DNA from: Microbacterium hydrocarbonoxydans
GTDB taxonomy: Bacteria; Actinomycetota; Actinomycetes; Actinomycetales; Microbacteriaceae
Reading direction: 5' to 3'
Length of the DNA: 64,000 nucleotides
NCBI RefSeq assembly: GCF_023715885.1
Contig: NZ_JAMBOY010000003.1
Coordinates: 558,001 to 622,000, forward strand
Shown here: positions 59,225-64,000 of the stretch, piece after piece
How the letters are laid out: every line of letters starts with the position of its first letter
How positions within the stretch are numbered: position 1 is the stretch's first letter
Made by a program: the position numbers and the translations under genes
The notes under the pieces: model-generated
Seen by the model: only the letters and a program-made list of their open reading frames with translations
What the model was told of the DNA's origin: nothing
Database searches by the model: none

Positions 59225-59944
59225 ATGACGACAGTGAACCCGCACCCCACGCCGCCGTCGGTACCGCACGGTACGCGAGCGCTCGGTGAGCCGCCGTTTC
59301 TCGCGCCCGGGGATCAGATCGACTGGCACTACCGCAAGCCCGGGTGGCTGCGCGGCGAGCCGTCGACGATCACGCCGATGCGGGTCGTGCGAGACGACGA
59401 GCGCGGGCTCGTCGCCTGGCTCGCGCCGGGGACGGAGCAGGAGGGGCAGGGCGCGGCCGACGGGCAGCGTGTGCGCTCGGTTCCGCTCGAGCGGCGCTGG
59501 CTCGAACCGCGTCGGCGCATCGTCGAGGAGTGGGTGGGCAACGGCATCCTGCGGATCGCCCCGGCCGGTAAGCCCTGGTCGGTGTGGTTGTTCTGGAGCG
59601 GTGTCCGCGGCGACGACTGGACCCTCGCCGAGTGGTACGTGAACCTCGAGAACGCGCACCTGCGCACCGACCGCGAGACGTTCACCTCGGACCATGTGCT
59701 CGACGTCGAGATCGGGCGGGACGGACAGATCGTCATGGAGGACGAGGACGAGCTCGTAGCCGCCGTCGAACAGGGCCGCCTGGACGCCGACCAGGCCGCC
59801 GAGATCGAGGCGCACGCGGCGGCGGCCATCGCCTCGTTCACCGCCGGAGACTGGCCGTTCGACCCGGAGTGGATCGCCTGGCGCCCCGACTCCGCCTGGA
59901 CCGTGCCGGTTCTCGACGGGCTCGAGGACTTGCGCGTGCCCTGA
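59225..59944 (+). CDS. DUF402 (FomD-like) protein
   Basis: 239 residues with a DUF402 domain in the C-terminal half: WTLAEWYVNLENAHLRTDRE, then HVLDVEIGRDGQIVMEDEDEL and helical tail. The family includes nucleoside diphosphate phosphatases and the fosfomycin-pathway CMP-hydrolase FomD; conserved Tyr, Asp and Glu ligands for two metals are visible in those motifs. The substrate here is unknown and no biosynthetic cluster surrounds it. Confidence 0.85.
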   Translation: MTTVNPHPTPPSVPHGTRALGEPPFLAPGDQIDWHYRKPGWLRGEPSTITPMRVVRDDERGLVAWLAPGTEQEGQGAADGQRVRSVPLERRWLEPRRRIVEEWVGNGILRIAPAGKPWSVWLFWSGVRGDDWTLAEWYVNLENAHLRTDRETFTSDHVLDVEIGRDGQIVMEDEDELVAAVEQGRLDADQAAEIEAHAAAAIASFTAGDWPFDPEWIAWRPDSAWTVPVLDGLEDLRVP

Positions 59945-60006
59945 CGAGCCTCCGCTGACAGCGGATGCCTCTTCCGTCGCGGCGAGGATGCTGATGACAT
60001 GAGTGC

Positions 60007-60996
60007 ATGACGGATGTACTGATCCTCGGCGGGACGGGATGGTTGTCGGGGCGCATCGCGCAACGCTGGCTGCTGTCGGGTGCGGCGGTGACCTGTCTCG
60101 CGCGAGGCGAGCGCCCGGCGCCCGACGGAGCGACGCTCGCGATCGGCAACCGGGACGATCCGGGCGCGTACGACGTCGTCTCGCGCACCGACTGGGATCA
60201 CGTCGTCGACATCTCGTCGCGAGCCGAACACGTGCGCGGGGCCGTCGACGCGCTCTGGGAGCGGGCGAGTCGCTGGACGTATGTCTCGTCGATGTCGGTC
60301 TACGCCGACGACATGACGATCGACGCCGACGAGACCGCGCCCCTCGTCGCTGCAGCCGCGTCCCGCGACGACGATTACGGTGCTCAGAAGGTCGCCGCTG
60401 AAAACACCGTTCGCGAGCTGAGGGACGACCGAACGCTGATCGTCCGGCCGGGGCTCATCGTCGGCGACGGCGATCCGAGCGATCGGTTCGGCTATTGGGC
60501 CGCCGCGTTCCTCCGGGCACACGACGAGTCCGTGCTCGTCCCGGTCACGAGCGGCCGGGAGGTGCAGGTCATCGACGCCGACGATCTCGCGCAGTTCGTC
60601 GTGACGACCACGGCCACGGGCGTCGTGAACGCCATCGGAGACCGGCATCCGTTCGCCGATGTGCTGTCGCTGTTCCGCGCCCGTGCGCGGCACGACGGGG
60701 AGGTGGTGGAGGCCGACGACGACTGGCTGGTGGCCCACGGCGTCGACTACTGGATGGGCGAGCGGTCGCTCCCGCTCTGGCTCCCCGCCGACATGCCGGG
60801 CTTCATGTGTCGCTCGAACGATCGCTATCGCGAGGCGGGCGGCGAGCTCCGACCTCTCGCCGACACCGTGGCGAGCGTGATCGCCGACGAGGACGAACGG
60901 GGCGTCGATCGCCCGCGGCGCGCCGGACTCACCCGCGACGACGAACTCGCCCTGCTGCGCCTCCTCGGCCCACACGGGCGGCGCGACGTCATCTGA
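60007..60996 (+). CDS. NAD-dependent epimerase/reductase-like protein
   Basis: 329 residues, extended short-chain dehydrogenase fold. Rossmann start TDVLILGGTGWLSGRIAQRW gives the GxxGxxG nucleotide loop; WTYVSSMSVYADDM has the Ser and Tyr of the active-site region, and DDDYGAQKVAAE supplies a YxxxK. Similar to CSP41/reductase-like actinobacterial proteins annotated as NAD-dependent epimerases. Reaction unknown. The ATG overlaps the stop of a three-codon frame ATG-AGT-GCA-TGA at 59999. Confidence 0.85.
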   Translation: MTDVLILGGTGWLSGRIAQRWLLSGAAVTCLARGERPAPDGATLAIGNRDDPGAYDVVSRTDWDHVVDISSRAEHVRGAVDALWERASRWTYVSSMSVYADDMTIDADETAPLVAAAASRDDDYGAQKVAAENTVRELRDDRTLIVRPGLIVGDGDPSDRFGYWAAAFLRAHDESVLVPVTSGREVQVIDADDLAQFVVTTTATGVVNAIGDRHPFADVLSLFRARARHDGEVVEADDDWLVAHGVDYWMGERSLPLWLPADMPGFMCRSNDRYREAGGELRPLADTVASVIADEDERGVDRPRRAGLTRDDELALLRLLGPHGRRDVI

Positions 60997-61030
60997 CCAC
61001 GCCGATTTGCGCGTGCCGCGGCGGCCACGC

Positions 61031-61036
61031 TATCGT
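61031..61036 (+). promoter_or_regulatory. -10 hexamer for the arginine-rich small ORF
   Basis: TATCGT followed by exactly 6 nt and the ATG at 61043, identical in form to the promoter of the DUF402 gene. Confidence 0.5.
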
Positions 61037-61042
61037 CGCGGC

Positions 61043-61126
61043 ATGCCTTCGGCCGCCATCGCCACCCTGACGCTCGCTCCGAGCGTCATCGCTGTGCGCC
61101 GACGCCGCGGCGGCCGCCGACTCTAG
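61043..61126 (+). CDS. 27-residue Arg-rich putative leader peptide of the arg operon
   Basis: Small ORF, ATG to TAG, 107 nt ahead of argC. The first 17 codons are ordinary (MPSAAIATLTLAP), then the peptide ends AVRRRRGGRRL: six Arg in eight positions (codons 19-22, 25, 26), two of them CGA. It has its own leaderless-type -10 and lies directly before arginine synthesis genes, the arrangement of an attenuation leader in which ribosomes would pause when charged tRNA-Arg is short. No homologue was checked; a chance ORF in GC-rich DNA remains possible. Confidence 0.55.
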   Translation: MPSAAIATLTLAPSVIAVRRRRGGRRL

Positions 61127-61152
61127 GCGACCCCGCGCTCCTGCCTGCCCGG

Positions 61153-61222
61153 CGGTCGAGTAACGGTGTCGCCGCCCCGGCCTCCGACACCACCCCCGAT
61201 TCCTCGAGGGGTCCGACCGTTA
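61153..61222 (+). promoter_or_regulatory. Alternative RNA pairings between the leader ORF and argC
   Basis: Pairing A: GGTGTCG (61165-61171) with CGACACC (61185-61191), a 7-bp hairpin. Pairing B: TAACGGT (61161-61167) with ACCGTTA (61216-61222). Pairing C: CGGTCG (61153-61158) with CGACCG (61214-61219). A and B share bases 61165-61167, so they exclude each other; B and C reach to within 11-14 nt of the argC ATG. This is the topology of an attenuator or translational switch, but folding was judged by eye only. Confidence 0.4.
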
Positions 61223-61226
61223 AGGT
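61221..61226 (+). promoter_or_regulatory. -10 hexamer for argC
   Basis: TAAGGT followed by exactly 6 nt and the ATG at 61233. The same bases contain AAGG, which could instead act as ribosome-binding site on a transcript from the upstream promoter at 61031. Confidence 0.45.
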
Positions 61227-61232
61227 AGAAGA

Positions 61233-62291
61233 ATGACGTATTCCGTCGCCGTCTCCGGCGCATCCGGCTACGCGGGCGGCGAGATCCTGCGCCTCCTGGC
61301 CGCTCATCCCGACATCGAGATCCGCACCGTCACGGCGCACTCGAACGCCGGGCAGCCGCTCGTCCAGCACCAGCCCCACCTGCGCTCCCTCGCGCACCTG
61401 ACTCTGCAGGACACGACCCCCGAGGTCCTCGCCGGGCACGACATCGTCTTCCTCGCGCTGCCGCACGGACAGTCGGGCCAGTACACCGACGCGCTCGGAG
61501 ACACGCCGCTCGTCATCGACGCCGGCGCGGACCACCGGCTCACGGCGCAGGGCGCCTGGGACGCGTTCTACGGCGGAGCCTTCCACGACGCCTGGACCTA
61601 CGGCGTGCCCGAGCTGCTGGTCGGAGGAGTCAAGCAGCGCGAGAATCTGCGGGGCGCGACGAGGATCGCGGCGCCCGGCTGCAACGCCTCGACCGTGAGT
61701 CTGAGCCTCGCACCGGGCGTCGCCGCCGGTGTCATCGACCCCGGCGACATCGTGTCCGTGCTCGCGGTCGGTCCCTCCGGCGCGGGCAAGAGCCTCAAGA
61801 CCAATCTGCTCGCGAGCGAGATCCTCGGCTCCGCCAACCCGTATGCCGTAGGGGGCACGCACCGGCACATCCCCGAGATCCGGCAGGCGCTCGCCGCGGC
61901 ATCCGGTCGCGAGGCCACCGACTCCGGCATCCGCATCTCGTTCACGCCCGTGCTCGTGCCGATGGCGCGCGGCATCCTCGCGACATCGACGGCGCCGATC
62001 GTCGAGGGCGTCACCGACGCCGAGATCCGCGCAGCCTGGGAGTCCGCGTACGGCGACGAGACCTTCGTGCAGCTGCTGCCCGCCGGGGAGTTCCCCCGCA
62101 CCGCCGACGTCCTCGGCGCGAACACCGCGCTCATGGGACTCGCGATCGACCGGGCCGCGAACCGCGTGACCGTCGTGACGGCCGTCGACAATCTCGTCAA
62201 GGGCACCGCCGGCGCCGCCGTGCAATCCATGAACCTCGCGCTGGGGCTCCCCGAGTCCCGCGCCCTCTCAGTGAACGGAGTCGCGCCGTGA
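61233..62291 (+). CDS. argC: N-acetyl-gamma-glutamyl-phosphate reductase
   Basis: Third step of arginine synthesis: NADPH reduction of N-acetylglutamyl phosphate. 352 residues. GASGYAGGE (9-17) binds NADP, the active-site Cys150 is in [10 protein letters not shown], and [10 protein letters not shown] holds the catalytic His. Leads argC-argJ-argB; overlaps argJ in GTGA. Confidence 0.97.
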   Translation: MTYSVAVSGASGYAGGEILRLLAAHPDIEIRTVTAHSNAGQPLVQHQPHLRSLAHLTLQDTTPEVLAGHDIVFLALPHGQSGQYTDALGDTPLVIDAGADHRLTAQGAWDAFYGGAFHDAWTYGVPELLVGGVKQRENLRGATRIAAPGCNASTVSLSLAPGVAAGVIDPGDIVSVLAVGPSGAGKSLKTNLLASEILGSANPYAVGGTHRHIPEIRQALAAASGREATDSGIRISFTPVLVPMARGILATSTAPIVEGVTDAEIRAAWESAYGDETFVQLLPAGEFPRTADVLGANTALMGLAIDRAANRVTVVTAVDNLVKGTAGAAVQSMNLALGLPESRALSVNGVAP

Positions 62292-63445
62292 GCGTCACCG
62301 CCCCCGCAGGATTCGAGGCGGCCGGAGTCGCCGCCGGACTCAAGTCGACCGGCAAGCCGGATGTCGCCGTCGTCGTCAACCGCGGGCCCCGCAAGGTGGG
62401 CGCCGCTGTGTTCACCAGCAACCGGGCGAAGGCCAACCCCATCATCTGGTCGCAGCAGGCGGTCGCCGATCGGGTGGTCGAGGCCGTGGTGCTCAACTCC
62501 GGCGGCGCGAACTGCTTCACCGGAAGCTTCGGATTCCAGACCACGCATCAGACCGCCGAGAAGGCCGCCGAGCTGCTGGGCGTCAGCGCGGGCGACGTGC
62601 TCATCTGCTCGACCGGCCTCATCGGCGTGGGTGACGAGGTGTTCCGGGGCAAGGTGCTCGCTGGTACGGAGCAGGCCATCGGGGAGCTCTCAGCGGACGG
62701 CGGAGAGCTCGCGGCCGAGGCCATCATGACCACCGACAGCGTGTCGAAGACCGCGGTCGTGAGCCGCGACGGATGGACGATCGGCGGCATGGCCAAGGGC
62801 GCGGGCATGCTCGCGCCCGGGCTCGCGACGATGCTCGTCGTCATCACGACGGATGCCGTGCTCGAGCCCCTCGAGGCCGACGCCGCGCTGCGGGCTGCGA
62901 CCGGTCGCACGTTCGATCGCCTCGACTCGGACGGGTGCATGTCGACCAACGATCAGGTGACGCTCCTCGCCAACGGGGCCTCGGGTATCGCGCCCGCTCT
63001 CGACGACTTCGGCGCCGCGCTCCGCGAGCTCTGTCAGGAGCTCGCCGTGAAGCTGCAGGGCGACGCCGAGGGGGCGAGCCACGACATCACGATCGAGGTG
63101 CAGCATGCCGCCTCGGAGTCGGATGCCGTCGAGGTCGGCCGTTCCGTCGCCCGCAACAACCTCTTCAAGGCCGCGATCTTCGGCAACGACCCCAACTGGG
63201 GCCGAGTGCTCGCGGCGATCGGCACGACGAACGCGCAGTTCGACCCGTACGACGTGGACGTGTGGATGAACGGCGTCCGTGTGTGCAGCGAGGGCGGCCC
63301 CGACCGTCCGCGCGAGGAGGTCGACCTGACCCCGCGGGCCACGCACCTCGTCATCGACCTCAAGGTCGGCGACGAGACGGCGACGATCCTCACCAACGAC
63401 CTCACCCACGACTACGTGCACGAGAACAGCGCCTACGCCTCATGA
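62288..63445 (+). CDS. argJ: Glutamate N-acetyltransferase / amino-acid acetyltransferase
   Basis: Recycles the acetyl group from N-acetylornithine to glutamate. 385 residues, GTG start. Self-cleavage should occur between Ala180 and Thr181 in [14 protein letters not shown], Thr181 becoming the N-terminal nucleophile of the beta chain. Other motifs: [30 protein letters not shown]. Its presence implies the acetyl-cycle form of the pathway. Overlaps argB (ATGA). Confidence 0.96.
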   Translation: MSVTAPAGFEAAGVAAGLKSTGKPDVAVVVNRGPRKVGAAVFTSNRAKANPIIWSQQAVADRVVEAVVLNSGGANCFTGSFGFQTTHQTAEKAAELLGVSAGDVLICSTGLIGVGDEVFRGKVLAGTEQAIGELSADGGELAAEAIMTTDSVSKTAVVSRDGWTIGGMAKGAGMLAPGLATMLVVITTDAVLEPLEADAALRAATGRTFDRLDSDGCMSTNDQVTLLANGASGIAPALDDFGAALRELCQELAVKLQGDAEGASHDITIEVQHAASESDAVEVGRSVARNNLFKAAIFGNDPNWGRVLAAIGTTNAQFDPYDVDVWMNGVRVCSEGGPDRPREEVDLTPRATHLVIDLKVGDETATILTNDLTHDYVHENSAYAS

Positions 63446-64000
63446 CCGACATCCAGGACACCACGCCGGACGTCGCCGCCGTGAAGGCGTCGACGCTCAT
63501 CGAATCCCTGCCGTGGCTGAAGAAGTTCCGCGACCAGATCGTCGTCGTCAAGTACGGCGGCAACGCGATGGTCTCGGACGAGCTGCAGGAGGCTTTCGCG
63601 CAGGACATCGCGTATCTGCGCTACGTCGGCGTGCTGCCGGTCGTCGTGCACGGCGGCGGGCCGCAGATCTCGAACATGCTCGAGCGCCTCGAGATCCCCA
63701 GCGAGTTCAAGGGCGGCTACCGCGTCACGAACACGGAGGCCATCAGTGTCGTGCGCATGGTGCTCACCGGACAGGTGAACCCGCAGCTCGTGTCGAAGAT
63801 CAACTCGCACGGTCCGATCGCGACCGGCCTCAGCGGGGAGGACGCCGGTCTCTTCGGAGGCCGCCGCCGCGGGGTCGTCATCGACGGAGAGGAGATCGAC
63901 CTCGGTCGAGTCGGCGACGTCGTACAGGTCGATCCCACCCCGGTGCTCGACCACCTCGCCGCCGGACGGGTCCCCGTGGTGTCGAGCATCGCGCCGGACC
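63442..64000 (+). CDS. argB: Acetylglutamate kinase, 5' part
   Basis: Second step of arginine synthesis and usual target of arginine feedback. 186 codons are visible before the window ends. [10 protein letters not shown] is the phosphate-binding Lys-Gly-Gly motif, [11 protein letters not shown] binds acetylglutamate, and [21 protein letters not shown] and GEDAGLF follow. The N-terminal extension ([15 protein letters not shown]) resembles the helix that mediates arginine inhibition in hexameric enzymes, so feedback sensitivity is likely. Confidence 0.95.
   Translation, partial: MTDIQDTTPDVAAVKASTLIESLPWLKKFRDQIVVVKYGGNAMVSDELQEAFAQDIAYLRYVGVLPVVVHGGGPQISNMLERLEIPSEFKGGYRVTNTEAISVVRMVLTGQVNPQLVSKINSHGPIATGLSGEDAGLFGGRRRGVVIDGEEIDLGRVGDVVQVDPTPVLDHLAAGRVPVVSSIAPD

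Overview
The window reads as chromosomal DNA of a high-GC actinobacterium, most likely Microbacterium or a close relative in Microbacteriaceae. The pointers are the very high GC, GTG starts with 4-nt GTGA/ATGA overlaps, the split acyl-CoA carboxylase with an epsilon subunit, the actinobacterial families DUF3039, DUF2510 and DUF1844, a gluABCD-type uptake operon, and many genes whose start codon lies 6-9 nt after a TAnnnT hexamer, the layout of leaderless transcripts. No phage, insertion sequence, CRISPR array or rRNA was seen. The genus call is inference from gene content.

Layout. 1-10 kb: the biotin carboxylase/carrier alpha subunit (cut by the left edge), Maf, a TRAM-type RNA methyltransferase, a LuxR-type two-component system with a third membrane protein, a ROK regulator, then the acyl-CoA carboxylase epsilon and beta subunits. 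10-20 kb: an EcsC-like protein, a nucleotidyltransferase, an ABC ATPase with a 365-residue histone-like/acidic tail plus its permease, DUF3039, pncB, murI-rph-rdgB and a reductase. 20-25 kb: a cation efflux protein, a two-gene NHEJ module (ligD and ku), a DedA protein and tRNA-Leu(TAG). 25-29.6 kb: a compact Tad/Flp pilus operon. 29.6-39 kb: Nudix-MFS, prfB, a DUF2510 membrane protein, ftsEX-smpB and an S9 peptidase. 39-48 kb: lexA divergent from a LysM protein (SOS division-inhibitor arrangement), hisC-hisB-hisH, a ParA/MinD-like gene facing them, hisA-sseB, DUF1844 and infC-rpmI-rplT. 48-55.6 kb: an rRNA methyltransferase, a response regulator-kinase-TAXI binding protein operon, a 353-bp gap with tandem repeats and stacked hairpins, and a glutamate-type ABC transporter. 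55.6-64 kb: pheST, DUF402, an epimerase-like protein, and argC-argJ-argB (cut by the right edge), preceded by a 27-codon arginine-rich small ORF.

The most interesting signals are: (1) the small ORF ahead of argC, which has its own leaderless-type promoter and six Arg codons near its end, followed by mutually exclusive RNA pairings, and so looks like an arginine attenuator; (2) infC starting at ATC behind a long hairpin-rich leader; (3) the lexA/LysM intergenic region, with a TTGACA promoter overlapped by SOS-like palindromes; (4) a two-component system co-transcribed with an orphan TAXI binding protein, followed by 11-bp tandem repeats and a possible structured RNA; (5) an ABC ATPase with a histone-H1-like tail; (6) the his cluster interrupted by an opposite-strand ParA-like gene that shares a TGATCA double stop with hisH; (7) recurrent leaderless promoters, in two places with overlapping divergent -10 hexamers.
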